Positions 1-9,380 of a stretch of 64,000 nucleotides of DNA are shown in pieces. Numbering within the stretch: the stretch's first letter is position 1; each line of letters opens with the position of its first letter. Under the pieces are notes generated by a model that was not told where the DNA came from, did no database searches, and saw nothing but the letters and a program-made list of their open reading frames with translations. Source of the stretch: CAVSRC01 sp963732845 (GTDB lineage: Bacteria > Pseudomonadota > Alphaproteobacteria > Rhizobiales > Kaistiaceae); the NCBI GenBank assembly GCA_963732845.1, contig CAVTBE010000003.1:55174-119173 (forward strand), written 5' to 3'. The translations under genes and the position numbers were made by a program.

Positions 1-750
1 ATCGTTGTCGACATGATCTGCTATCTGCCGGATAGCGCCCGGCAGATGGTCGAGGCGCTCAATGGCCATGTCGGCCACGTTCTCCATTGCGGCACCATCT
101 GGGTGCACGGGCCGAGCGTCGCGGTGCCGACCACCGAGATGCAGCCGCGGCGGCCCTTCGGCGACTACGGCATCCGCAAGGCGGCGATCGAGGCCTATCT
201 CATCGACGAGGCGCGGCGGAACCGCTTCCCGGCGACCGTCCTCCATCCCGGCCATATCGTCGGGGAGGGCTGGGCCCCGCTGAACCCCGCCGGCCATTTC
301 GATCCCAACGTCTTTTCCATGCTGGCGCGCGGCGAGGAGCTGGCGCTGCCCAATCTCGGCATGGAGACCGTGCATCATGTCCATGCCGACGACGTCGCCC
401 AGGCCTTCATGAAGGCGATCGCCAACTGGCGCGTCTCGGTGGGTGAGGCTTTCCACGTCGTCTCGCCGGCGGCGGTGACGCTGCGCGGCTATGCCGAGAC
501 GGTCGCCGGCTGGTTCGGCGTCGATCCCAACCTGAAATACCTGCCCTGGGATGAATGGAAGGCGACCCACAGCGAGGATGAGGCGCGCGCCACCTGGGAC
601 CACATCGCCCACAGCCCAAGCTGCTCGATCGACAAGGCGCGCCGGCTGCTCGGCTACGAGCCGCGCTACACCTCCTTCGAGGCGGTCCTTGAATCGGTCA
701 AGTGGCTGACGGCGAAGGGGCTGATCAATACCGGCGTAAAGGAAGGATAG
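1..750 (+). CDS. NAD-dependent epimerase/dehydratase family protein, 5' end cut by window
   Basis: The frame is open to the first base, so the N-terminal half with the Rossmann nucleotide-binding glycine motif lies outside the window. The visible part carries the short-chain dehydrogenase/epimerase catalytic pattern YGIRK (Y and K four apart, near base 166), preceded by a serine/threonine-containing strand (HCGTIWVHG). The C-terminal half looks like a substrate-binding lobe of extended SDRs. Family members act on NDP-sugars or other hydroxy/keto substrates; the substrate cannot be told here. It ends 4 bases before the next gene, so the two are probably co-transcribed. Confidence 0.8.
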   Translation: MVVDMICYLPDSARQMVEALNGHVGHVLHCGTIWVHGPSVAVPTTEMQPRRPFGDYGIRKAAIEAYLIDEARRNRFPATVLHPGHIVGEGWAPLNPAGHFDPNVFSMLARGEELALPNLGMETVHHVHADDVAQAFMKAIANWRVSVGEAFHVVSPAAVTLRGYAETVAGWFGVDPNLKYLPWDEWKATHSEDEARATWDHIAHSPSCSIDKARRLLGYEPRYTSFEAVLESVKWLTAKGLINTGVKEG

Positions 751-754
751 CATC

Positions 755-1303
755 ATGGCGACAGTCGGAACCGCGCCGCACCTCGGCCTCAGAGCCCCGC
801 GCTTCGCACTGCCGGGCACCGACGGCAAGACCTACGGCCTTGATGACGTGGCCGGCGAGAACGGAACGGTGGTGGCCTTCATCTGCAACCACTGCCCCTA
901 TGTGAAGGCGGTGGTGGCCCGCATCGTCGCCGACGCGGAAACGCTCGCCCGCGAGGGCATCGGCTTCATCGCCATCTCGGCCAACGACCCGGTCAGCCAC
1001 CCGGAGGATTCGCCGGCCAACATGAAGGCCTTCGCCGAGACGCACGGCTTTCCGTTTCCCTACCTCTTCGACGAGAGCCAGGACATCGCCCGCGCCTATG
1101 ACGCCGCCTGCACGCCGGAGTTCTTTGGCATCAGCCGCGCCGGCACCATCGAATATCGCGGCCGGCTCGATGCGGGCCGCAACGACCCGCCGCCGCCCGA
1201 CGCCAGGCGCGAGCTGGTCGAGGCCATGCGCGCGATCGCCGCGACCGGCAAGGGGCCGGCCGAGCAGATCCCTTCGGTCGGCTGCTCGATCAAGTGGAAA
1301 TGA
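755..1303 (+). CDS. Thioredoxin-like (AhpC/TSA-type) family protein
   Basis: This 182-residue protein has the thioredoxin-fold peroxiredoxin layout: an N-terminal APRFALPGTDG stretch, then a CNHC motif (residues 44-47, CxxC type) followed by PYV, which is characteristic of a cytosolic thioredoxin-like family often annotated as redoxin-domain protein. No signal peptide is visible. A second conserved segment, ending SVGCSIKWK, adds a C-terminal cysteine. The start is chosen at the ATG preceded by GGAAGG at about 8 bases. Likely a thiol-disulfide or peroxide-linked role; the precise partner is unknown. It sits directly after the epimerase and 29 bases before the MOSC gene. Confidence 0.8.
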   Translation: MATVGTAPHLGLRAPRFALPGTDGKTYGLDDVAGENGTVVAFICNHCPYVKAVVARIVADAETLAREGIGFIAISANDPVSHPEDSPANMKAFAETHGFPFPYLFDESQDIARAYDAACTPEFFGISRAGTIEYRGRLDAGRNDPPPPDARRELVEAMRAIAATGKGPAEQIPSVGCSIKWK

Positions 1304-1332
1304 CAGGCGCCGGGACGGAGGAGTGACGTCGC

Positions 1333-1986
1333 ATGCGTCTGGCGAGCGTGAATATTGGACGGGCCAGGGAACTGGTCGCCGGCGATCCGGCGACCACGAC
1401 CGGCATTTTCAAGCGTCCGGTCGTGAGACCGGTGCATGTCGGGCGGCTCGGCCTCGACGGCGATACGATGATCGACGGCCGCTTCCACGGCGGCCCCGAC
1501 CAGGCGGTCTATGTCTATGGCAGCGACGACTATGACTGGTGGGCGATGGGGCTCGGCAAACCGCTGGAGCCCGGCACCTTCGGCGAGAATCTGACCATCG
1601 ACGAACTGTCCAGCGCCGATTTTGCCGTCGGCGACCGGCTCGCCATCGGCGATGCCGTGGTCATCGAGGTGACGGCGCCGCGCGCGCCGTGCAATACGCT
1701 CGCCCGGCGCATGGGCACCCCGCAATTCCTCAAGCAATTCCGCGATGCCGAGCGGCCCGGCCTCTATTGCCGGGTGATCGCCGAGGGCGCGGTACGCCTC
1801 GGCGACAGGGTGACCCACACGCCCTATGACGGCGAGCGGGTGACCATGCTGGAGCTGTTCCGCGACCACTTTGCAGCGCAGCATGCCGAGGCGGCGCTGC
1901 GCCGCTTCCTGGCCGTGCCGCTGGCCGAGCGCGAGCGGGCCAAGAAGCTCGAGCTGCTGGAGAAGCTGACGGCGACGCCGACTTGA
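1333..1986 (+). CDS. MOSC domain protein, YiiM-like
   Basis: The 217-residue product matches the YiiM type of MOSC domain proteins: HGGPDQAVY at residues 52-60, FGENLT at 83-88, and the conserved cysteine in RAPCNTL at residue 120, which is the expected molybdenum-cofactor sulfur-handling residue. The C-terminal helical extension (LRRFLAVPLAERERAKKLE region) corresponds to the 3-alpha domain of YiiM. YiiM in Escherichia coli reduces N-hydroxylated purines with Moco; that function is inferred here. GGAGG lies about 10 bases before the ATG. Intact length for the family. Confidence 0.85.
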   Translation: MRLASVNIGRARELVAGDPATTTGIFKRPVVRPVHVGRLGLDGDTMIDGRFHGGPDQAVYVYGSDDYDWWAMGLGKPLEPGTFGENLTIDELSSADFAVGDRLAIGDAVVIEVTAPRAPCNTLARRMGTPQFLKQFRDAERPGLYCRVIAEGAVRLGDRVTHTPYDGERVTMLELFRDHFAAQHAEAALRRFLAVPLAERERAKKLELLEKLTATPT

Positions 1987-2133
1987 GGGTTTATTGCGGA
2001 GTGGGGGCGGCAAGCGGACCGGCTTTGCCCCCGCCCGCCGACTTACGGCAATTTGTTCCCTTGCGGCGTGGCGCGGACGGACCAACTATTGCTTGTCTCT
2101 TCCGTATTCCTCCCGAAACCCACGAGTGCTGCC

Positions 2134-2832
2134 ATGCCCGCGAGCCAGTCGAAGCCGATCGACCTTTATTTCTGGAACACGCCCAACGGGTTCAAGATCT
2201 CCATCATGCTGGAGGAGCTGGGCGTTCCCTACACGACCCGCTTCGTCAACATCGGCAAGGGGGACCAGTTCAAGCCCGACTTCCTGAAGATCTCGCCCAA
2301 CAACCGCATGCCGGCGATCGTCGATCCGCAAGGACCCGACGGCGCGCCCATCTCGGTTTTCGAGTCCGGCGCCATCCTCATCTATCTCGCCGACAAGTTC
2401 GGCCGCTTCTACGGCGCCAGTGCGCGCGATCGCGTGGCGATCAACGAATGGCTGTTCTGGCAGAACGCCAATGTCGGGCCGATCTTCGGCAACTACAACC
2501 ACTTCAAGCGCATGGATCCGGACAACGCTTATGCGTTGAAGCGCTTCGGCGACGAGACCTTCCGGCTCTACCGGGTCTTCAACGGCCGCCTGGAAGGCCG
2601 CGACTGGGTGGCCGGCGACGATTATTCGATCGCCGACATATCGGCCTTCGGCTGGATACGCCGCTGGGAGGCCCGCGACATCGACATTGCCGAGTTCCCC
2701 GATGTGAAGGCGTGGCACGACCGCATGGCCGCCCGCCCGGCGGTGCAGAAGGGTGTCGCGCTCAAGGCCCCGCCGGAGGACAAGCCGGTGAGCGAGGAAG
2801 AACAGCGCAAGGTGCTCTACGGCCAGCGCTGA
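2134..2832 (+). CDS. Glutathione S-transferase family protein, YfcG/YghU-like
   Basis: 232 residues with an N-terminal thioredoxin-like GST domain (LYFWNTPNGFKISIMLEELG near the start, then PNNRMPAIVD and ESGAILIYLADK) and an all-helical C-terminal domain. The NTPNGxK pattern is that of the YfcG/YghU/Ure2-like nu-class enzymes, which have disulfide-bond reductase activity with glutathione. An ATG 81 bases upstream is in frame, but the residues it would add have no GST similarity; the start at MPASQS places the first beta strand at the usual distance. No partner gene is apparent; it stands alone before ilvD. Confidence 0.85.
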   Translation: MPASQSKPIDLYFWNTPNGFKISIMLEELGVPYTTRFVNIGKGDQFKPDFLKISPNNRMPAIVDPQGPDGAPISVFESGAILIYLADKFGRFYGASARDRVAINEWLFWQNANVGPIFGNYNHFKRMDPDNAYALKRFGDETFRLYRVFNGRLEGRDWVAGDDYSIADISAFGWIRRWEARDIDIAEFPDVKAWHDRMAARPAVQKGVALKAPPEDKPVSEEEQRKVLYGQR

Positions 2833-3147
2833 GACATCTGCCTGGGTAGGGCAATTTTCGCGGCAAGACGTCGGCAGCAGAGGCGCCCGGCGGACGCTTT
2901 TGTTGCCTTCCCGCCACAGTGTGGCGGGAAGTTAGTCTCCTCACCGTATCAGGAGGCGATCCGCCGCCTTTCAGCCATAAACTGAACCGAAATCTGCGGC
3001 CGTTAGGTTGGCCTGCCAGGGGGGCATGCAACCTGCCACACGATCAAGGCCCGGCGCCGGGGCGCGCTGGGAAGTCGGGTCGTCGCCGCGGCTTGGATGA
3101 TCAACTCCACGCCCGGCATTGGGCGGGACGACCTAGGTGAGGGAAGC
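2833..3147 (+). promoter_or_regulatory. Leader region upstream of ilvD with a perfect hairpin
   Basis: These 315 bases contain no supported gene. A perfect inverted repeat with an 11-bp stem (CTTCCCGCCAC / GTGGCGGGAAG) and a 3-base loop occupies 2907-2931. It is followed by TTAGTCTCC, not by a clear T-run, so it may end the GST transcript or be part of an ilvD leader. No leader peptide rich in Ile/Val/Leu codons could be identified. A GTGAGGGA ribosome-binding stretch precedes the ilvD ATG. Confidence 0.45.
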
Positions 3148-4873
3148 ATGGAAGCGCGTGTGTTCGACAAGAAGAAACTGCCCAGCCGTCATGTGACGGA
3201 AGGACCGGAGCACGCGCCGCACCGCTCCTATTATTATGCCATGGGTCTGTCGCCCGAGCAGATCCACCAGCCCTTCGTCGGCGTCGCCACCTGCTGGAAC
3301 GAGGCCGCGCCCTGCAACATTTCGCTGATGCGCCAGGCACAGGCGGTGAAGCATGGCGTCGCCGCCGCCAAGGGCACGCCGCGCGAGTTCTGCACCATCA
3401 CCGTCACCGACGGCATCGCCATGGGCCACGAGGGCATGAAGTCCTCGCTGCCCTCGCGCGAGGTCATCGCCGACTCCGTCGAGCTGACCATGCGCGGCCA
3501 CGGCTACGATGCGCTGGTCGGCATGGCCGGCTGCGACAAGTCGCTGCCCGGCATGATGATGGCCATGTGCCGCCTCAACGTGCCGTCGGTCTTCATCTAT
3601 GGCGGCTCGATCCTGCCCGGCACCTTCAAGGGCCACGACGTGACCGTGGTCGACGTCTTCGAGGCGGTCGGCCTGCACTCGGTCGGCAAGATGAGCGACG
3701 AGGACCTGCTCGAGCTGGAGCAGGTCGCCTGTCCCTCGGCCGGCGCCTGCGGCGGCCAGTTCACCGCCAACACCATGGCCATGATCTCCGAGGCGATCGG
3801 CCTGGCGCTGCCTTATTCGGCCGGCGCCCCGGCGCCTTACGAGATTCGCGACCGCTTCTGCATGGCCGCCGGCGAGAAGGTGATGGAACTGGTCGCCCGC
3901 AACATCCGCCCGCGCGACATCGTCACCCGCAAGGCGCTGGAGAACGCCGCCACCGTGGTCGCCGCCTCCGGCGGCTCGACCAATGCCGCTCTCCACCTGC
4001 CGGCGATCGCCCACGAGTGCGGCATCGAGTTCGACCTCTTCGACGTCGCCGAGATTTTCAAGAAGACGCCCTACATCGCCACGCTGAAGCCCGGCGGCAA
4101 ATACGTCGCCAAGGACCTGTTCGAGGCCGGCGGCATTCCGATGCTGATGAAGACGCTGCTCGACCACGGCTATCTGCACGGCGACTGCATGACCGTGACC
4201 GGGCGGACCATCGCCGAGAACCTGGCGAACGTGAAGTGGAACCCGGATCAGGACGTGGTCGTCGCCGGCCGACAAGCCGCTGTCGCCGACCGGTGGCGTC
4301 GTCGGCCTCACGGGCAACCTCGCGCCCGACGGGGCGATCGTGAAGGTCGCCGGCATGAAGAACCTGAAGTTCTCCGGCCCGGCGCGCTGCTTCGATACCG
4401 AGCAGGAATGCTTCGAGGCGGTGAGCAACCGCACCTACAAGGACGGCGAGGTTCTGGTCATCCGCTATGTCGGCCCCAAGGGCGGCCCCGGCATGCCGGA
4501 AATGCTGTCGACCACGGCGGCGCTCTACGGCCAGGGCGCGGGCGACAAGGTGGCGCTGATCACCGACGGCCGCTTCTCCGGCGGCACGCGCGGCTTCTGC
4601 ATCGGCCATGTCGGCCCGGAAGCGGCGGAAGGCGGCCCGATCGGCCTCCTCAAGGACGGCGACATCATCGATATCGACGCGGTGGCGGGCACCATTTCGG
4701 TCCGCCTCGACGAGGCCACTCTGGCCGAGCGGCGCAAGGCGTGGAAGCCGCGTGCCGGCACCTACACCACCGGGGCATTGTGGAAATACGCGCAAGGCGT
4801 GGGCCCGGCCCGCAAGGGCGCCGTGACCCATCCGGGGGGCGCGGTGGAAGCTGTGAGCTATGCGGATCTGTAA
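3148..4873 (+). CDS. ilvD: Dihydroxy-acid dehydratase, with one apparent +1 frameshift
   Basis: IlvD dehydrates 2,3-dihydroxy-isovalerate and its homologue in valine and isoleucine synthesis using an iron-sulfur cluster. The Fe-S/active-site cysteines are visible in MAGCDKSLPGMMMAM and in ACPSAGACGGQFTANTMA. The first 372 codons run in one frame to about 4263; the rest (PADKPLSPTGGVVGL onward through the VGPKGGPGMPEM and DGRFSGGTRG motifs) is in the next frame. Removing one base at 4263-4264 restores a 574-residue protein of usual length. Because both halves are otherwise fully conserved, a sequence error is more likely than a pseudogene. The 3' end overlaps the next gene by 14 bases. Confidence 0.9.
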
Positions 4874-5804
4874 TGCGTTCAATGCTGCGTTGGTGATCGT
4901 CTTCGGCATGACCGCTCATGCCGTTGCCTTCGACATCAAGAGCCTCAATGCCGACACTCCGCCGGCCGAGGCGCTGCGCTTCGGCATCAGCTCCTATCGC
5001 AGCGGCGACAAGACCACCGCCGTCGAGGCTTTGAGCTTCGCCGCCAAGAACGGCAGTGCCGGCGCCCAGTGGAAGCTCGGCAACATGTATGCCCAGGGCG
5101 ACGGCGTCGAGCGCAACGACTACACCGCCTTCAAGCTGTTCTCCGACGTGGCGGCGCACGCTGCCGAGGACAATTCCAGCCGCCGCGACCAGCCGACGCC
5201 CTTTGTCACCAGTGCCTGGGCCAAGCTCGGCAGCTTCTTCCGCAAAGGCATCCCCAATTCCGACGTCAAGCCGGACCCGAGCCGGGCGCGGGAATATTTC
5301 TGGCGTGCCGCCTATTTCGGCGATGCCGATGCCCAGTTGAACCTCGCCGCCATGTTCTACAACGGCGAGGGCGGCGACCGCGATCTCATCCAGGCGGCGA
5401 AATGGGCGAACCTGGCGGCCGACAAGGGCAACCCGGCGGCCAAGAACCTGCTCATCGAGATCGCGCTGGAGCTCACCCACGACCATCTCGACCATGCCGA
5501 CCAGCCCGGCAACCTGCGTCAGGCGGCGCAGTGGGCCAAGCTCGCCGCCGACTACGGCAGCGTCGCTGGCCAGGCGCTCTACGGCCACATCCTGTTCATC
5601 GGCGACGGCGACCGCCGCGAGCCGGTGCAGGGGCTGATGTATCTGACCATCGCCCTCGACCGCTCCGGCCCGGGCCAGGACTGGATCGTGGGCCTCCACG
5701 AGGAAGCCCTCTCGGCGGCCAGCCAGGCGGACTGGCAGCAGGCCAAGCAGCTCGCTGACGAGTGGCTGGCCAAGAACCAGGCCAAGCTCGCCAGCGGCAA
5801 GTAG
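4860..5804 (+). CDS. exoR: ExoR-like periplasmic Sel1-repeat protein
   Basis: 314 residues: a signal peptide ending near AHAVA, then FDIKS, and several Sel1-type TPR-like repeats (SAGAQWKLGNMYAQGDGV; DADAQLNLAAMFYNGEGG; SVAGQALYGHILFIGDG). The segment GDKTTAVEALSFAAKNGSAGAQ, followed by YTAFKLFSDVA, closely resembles Sinorhizobium ExoR, a periplasmic inhibitor of the ExoS/ChvG sensor kinase controlling exopolysaccharide, motility and acid response. The assignment rests on remembered family similarity, so the symbol is a strong suggestion. The start overlaps the 3' end of ilvD by 14 bases, which suggests translational coupling or a shared transcript. It is somewhat longer than the best-known ExoR (about 268 residues). 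Confidence 0.75.
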   Translation: MRICNAFNAALVIVFGMTAHAVAFDIKSLNADTPPAEALRFGISSYRSGDKTTAVEALSFAAKNGSAGAQWKLGNMYAQGDGVERNDYTAFKLFSDVAAHAAEDNSSRRDQPTPFVTSAWAKLGSFFRKGIPNSDVKPDPSRAREYFWRAAYFGDADAQLNLAAMFYNGEGGDRDLIQAAKWANLAADKGNPAAKNLLIEIALELTHDHLDHADQPGNLRQAAQWAKLAADYGSVAGQALYGHILFIGDGDRREPVQGLMYLTIALDRSGPGQDWIVGLHEEALSAASQADWQQAKQLADEWLAKNQAKLASGK

Positions 5805-5824
5805 CCGGAAGGCTGCCGCCCCGC

Positions 5825-6235
5825 TTAGCGGGTCAGCACCAATTCCCTGAAATGCGAGCCGATCAGCGGCGCCACCTTCGCGTCGATGGCGCTCATGCGC
5901 ACCGTGACCGGAAGCGGTGTCATGTCGGTGGCCGCCGGAATCTGGCTCCAGTCGCTCGGCCACGGCGCATTGATCATGGCGCTCGGACAGGCATTCGACA
6001 CGTAAGTCCATGAAGCCGACTGACCCGCCGCGTCGCAGCGGGCCAGCCGGCGTTGCCCATGGCAAGCGGGGATGCAGGCATAATCGCCGACATTGTAGGT
6101 ATTGCCTGCGCTGGTGCAGACCGCAGAAGACGCAGGTGCGGGCAGGGCTGGGGTGGTGGGCGCGTCCTGAGATACCGCCGGGGTCGCCGACAGGACCACA
6201 ATGATACCGGCTGCGAGCATCCACCGCTGTGCCAT
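5825..6235 (-). CDS. Small secreted Cys-containing protein of unknown function
   Basis: 136 residues with a clear signal peptide (MAQRWMLAAGIIVVLSATPAVSQ) and a short Pro/Ala-rich stretch before the core. The core has spaced cysteines in the pattern C-Y-G-CIPAC-RLARC-SASWTYVS-ACPSAMI. The neighbour just upstream on the same strand shares this arrangement, so the two are tandem paralogues. No known domain is recognised. Expected location is the periplasm or cell surface, and the paired cysteines could form disulfides. The gene converges on the exoR-like gene, with about 20 bases between stops. Confidence 0.7.
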   Translation of the reverse strand: MAQRWMLAAGIIVVLSATPAVSQDAPTTPALPAPASSAVCTSAGNTYNVGDYACIPACHGQRRLARCDAAGQSASWTYVSNACPSAMINAPWPSDWSQIPAATDMTPLPVTVRMSAIDAKVAPLIGSHFRELVLTR

Positions 6236-6292
6236 GGGAAAGCCTAGCGCGCCGCGCCGCCCGCGAAAATCCGCCGCGCGATCACGCCCCGA

Positions 6293-6610
6293 TCACAAGA
6301 GCGAGAGCGCCGCGCGCCGGCTAGTCGTCGGCCGGGCCGGCGCAGCGACCGCAGGGCGCGGTGGCAGCGGGCTCATCAGCGCCGTCGGGCAGCCATCCTT
6401 GTCGGAAAGAAAGGTCCACGAGCTGTTGTTCAGCGCCATGGCGCAGCGCGCCAGCCGCGAGCGGCCGTCGACGCGGATGCAGACCGTCTCGCCCTGCTCG
6501 AAATATTGGCCCTTGTAGCGGCAGCGGCAGTCGATGCCGTTCTCGCCGGCGAGCGCCGGCAGAACAAAAGCCACCACTGCGGCAGTTCCGATGAGAAGCC
6601 GCGTAAGCAT
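6293..6610 (-). CDS. Small secreted Cys-containing protein, paralogue of its neighbour
   Basis: About 105 residues, starting at MLTRLLIGTAAVVAFVLPALAG, a signal peptide. The mature part has CRC, YFEQGETVCI, RLARC, SSWTFLSD and CPTALMSP, which line up with the downstream gene's C/Y/G/CI/RLARC/SWT/CP order. A GTG 15 bases upstream is an alternative start but would add residues before a complete signal peptide. Function unknown. It lies between xthA and its paralogue, all on the minus strand. Confidence 0.65.
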   Translation of the reverse strand: MLTRLLIGTAAVVAFVLPALAGENGIDCRCRYKGQYFEQGETVCIRVDGRSRLARCAMALNNSSWTFLSDKDGCPTALMSPLPPRPAVAAPARPTTSRRAALSLL

Positions 6611-6652
6611 CGGGAAGGGTAACACGCCCGGGGTGGATGGCCACCCCGGGGC

Positions 6653-7450
<798 letters not shown>

Positions 7451-7583
7451 GTGATCGCATGGATTTGGGGCTCGCGGCTAGTCGCCCGGACTGGACGGCG
7501 ACGCGGCCATACCCATATTTCATACCTGCCCGGGTCCCGGCCCGGGTCCCTCCCGATAATTCCCTCACATGAAGGACAAGACG

Positions 7584-8012
7584 ATGCCGACAAGAACGAG
7601 CGACGCCGAATGGCACGGTAATCTCCGCGGGGGTCGCGGGCACATGCGCTTCGGCGGCGGCGCCTATGACGGCGAATACACCTGGGCGTCGCGCTTTTCC
7701 GATGGCGGCGGCACCAACCCGGAGGAGCTGATCGCCGCCGCCCATGCCGGCTGCTACTCCATGGCGCTTTCGGGCGATCTCGAGGTCGCCGGTTTCAAGC
7801 CTGAACTCGTCCGCACCAACGCCGAAATCCATCTCGACATGGTCGACGGCGTGCCGACGATCACGCTGATCGAGCTGACGGTCGGCGCCAAGGTGCCCGG
7901 CATCGACAACGCCAGGTTCCAGGAGATCGCCGCGGGCACCAAGATGGGCTGCCCGGTCTCGCGGGCTCTGGGCGCCGTCAAGATCACGCTCGACGCGACA
8001 CTCGAAAGCTGA
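7584..8012 (+). CDS. OsmC/Ohr-family peroxide-stress protein
   Basis: 142 residues (from MPTRTSDAEWHG). The start was set at 7584 rather than 7569 because GAAGGAC then lies at ribosome-binding distance and family members start close to this point. The two redox cysteines of the family are present in AAHAGCYSMAL and TKMGCPVSRAL. The protein reduces organic hydroperoxides or handles related stress in this family (OsmC subtype, from the NPEELIAAAHAGCYSMAL segment). Divergent from xthA. Confidence 0.88.
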   Translation: MPTRTSDAEWHGNLRGGRGHMRFGGGAYDGEYTWASRFSDGGGTNPEELIAAAHAGCYSMALSGDLEVAGFKPELVRTNAEIHLDMVDGVPTITLIELTVGAKVPGIDNARFQEIAAGTKMGCPVSRALGAVKITLDATLES

Positions 8013-8136
8013 GGCACCGGCAACGGATTTGTTGACCGTGGCGCGCGGCTGACCCATGGTCCGCGCCGCCGGGGAGCGACCTTCGGCCCGGCCTTGCGCC
8101 GTCATCCCGACAGAAGGCCGCCCCCGGCGGATCGCC

Positions 8137-9324
8137 ATGCCACTGCCCCTGTTCGCCCTGTTCGTCGCCGCCTTTGCGGTCGGCACGACGGAGCTGGTGG
8201 TTGCCGGCCTGCTGCCGGCGCTGGCGACCGACCTCGCGGTCGATGTCCCGACCGCCGGCCTGCTGATCACCGGCTACGCGCTGGGCGTGGCCGTCGGCGG
8301 CCCGGTCCTCGTCCTCGCCACCGGCCGCGTCCCCCGCCGCGGCCTGCTCATGGCGATGATGCTGGTGTTCGTCGCCGGCAACGCCCTGTGCGCGCTGGCG
8401 ACGAGCTACTGGCTGCTGATGGGTGCCCGGCTGGTGATCTCGGCGAGCCACGGTGTCTTCTTCGGCGTCGCGCTGGTCATCGCCACCCGGCTGGTGTCGA
8501 AGGGACGTCAGGCGAGCGCGGTCTCCTTCGTGGTTGCCGGCATCACCGTCGCCAATGTCCTCGGCGCGCCGCTCGGCACCGCCATCGGCAACGCCTTCGG
8601 CTGGCGCATGGCCTTCTGGGCGATCGCCGCCATCGGCGTCGTCGCCACGGTCGCGCTGGCCGTGCTGATCCCCATCGCGCCCGGGGGCGGCGGGCACCGG
8701 TCGCCGGGCACGGCGGCCGAGATCCGCGCCGCGTTCCGCCAGCCGGTTCTCACCTCCTTCGCCATGATCGCCCTCGGCATGGTCGCCTTCTTCGTGCCCT
8801 TCACCTTCATCGTTCCGATCCTCACCGGGGTGACCGGCCTGTCGACCGGCATGGTGCCGGTGCTGCTGTTCGTGTCTGGCGCCGGCGGCATCCTCGGCAA
8901 TTTCATCGGCGGACGCCTCGGCGACTGGAAGCCGATGCCGGCGATGATCGCCATCCTCGTCATCGAGGTCATGCTCTATGGCGTGTCGCTGGTGGCGGTG
9001 TACGACGTCTTCGCCATGGGCACGGTCTTCTTCCTGTGGTCGATGGTCGGCTTCTCGTTCTCCGCCCCGGTGCAGGCCCGCATCCTCGCCGCCGCCCACG
9101 ACGCGCCCAACTTCGTCTCGACCCTCATCTCGACCGCCTACAATGTCGGCATTGCCGGTGGCGCCTGGCTCGGCGGGGTCGCCCTCAATGCCGGCTGGCA
9201 GTACGCCCGCCTGCCGGCGATCAGCACCGCCTTCGTCGGGCTGGCCCTCCTCGTGGCGCTGCTCTCCCGGGTGCTCGACCGGCGCGCCAGGGCGGGCGGT
9301 GCCGGCGACGCAGCGACGACTTGA
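8137..9324 (+). CDS. Major facilitator superfamily transporter, DHA1-type efflux
   Basis: 395 residues with about 12 hydrophobic segments. It begins MPLPLFALFVAAFAVGTTEL, and the GTTELVVAGLLPALA segment is characteristic of the AraJ/YdhP drug-efflux group of DHA1 transporters. The loop 2-3 motif appears as LATGRVPRRGLLM. An in-frame ATG at 8056 would add 27 non-hydrophobic residues, so the internal start with GGCGGA in front is preferred. Substrate unknown. It precedes amn by 56 bases. Confidence 0.85.
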   Translation: MPLPLFALFVAAFAVGTTELVVAGLLPALATDLAVDVPTAGLLITGYALGVAVGGPVLVLATGRVPRRGLLMAMMLVFVAGNALCALATSYWLLMGARLVISASHGVFFGVALVIATRLVSKGRQASAVSFVVAGITVANVLGAPLGTAIGNAFGWRMAFWAIAAIGVVATVALAVLIPIAPGGGGHRSPGTAAEIRAAFRQPVLTSFAMIALGMVAFFVPFTFIVPILTGVTGLSTGMVPVLLFVSGAGGILGNFIGGRLGDWKPMPAMIAILVIEVMLYGVSLVAVYDVFAMGTVFFLWSMVGFSFSAPVQARILAAAHDAPNFVSTLISTAYNVGIAGGAWLGGVALNAGWQYARLPAISTAFVGLALLVALLSRVLDRRARAGGAGDAATT

Positions 9325-9380
9325 CCCGGACGGGCTGCTGGCAGACATTGCCGCGCACCTTGAAGAACGGTGCACCCCCC

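Noticed and set aside
4665..6224. Long antisense open frames, such as the 519-codon one opposite exoR and several opposite argS, serS and hppA.
   Set aside because: They mirror high-GC codon bias of the conserved plus-strand genes and have no family similarity.
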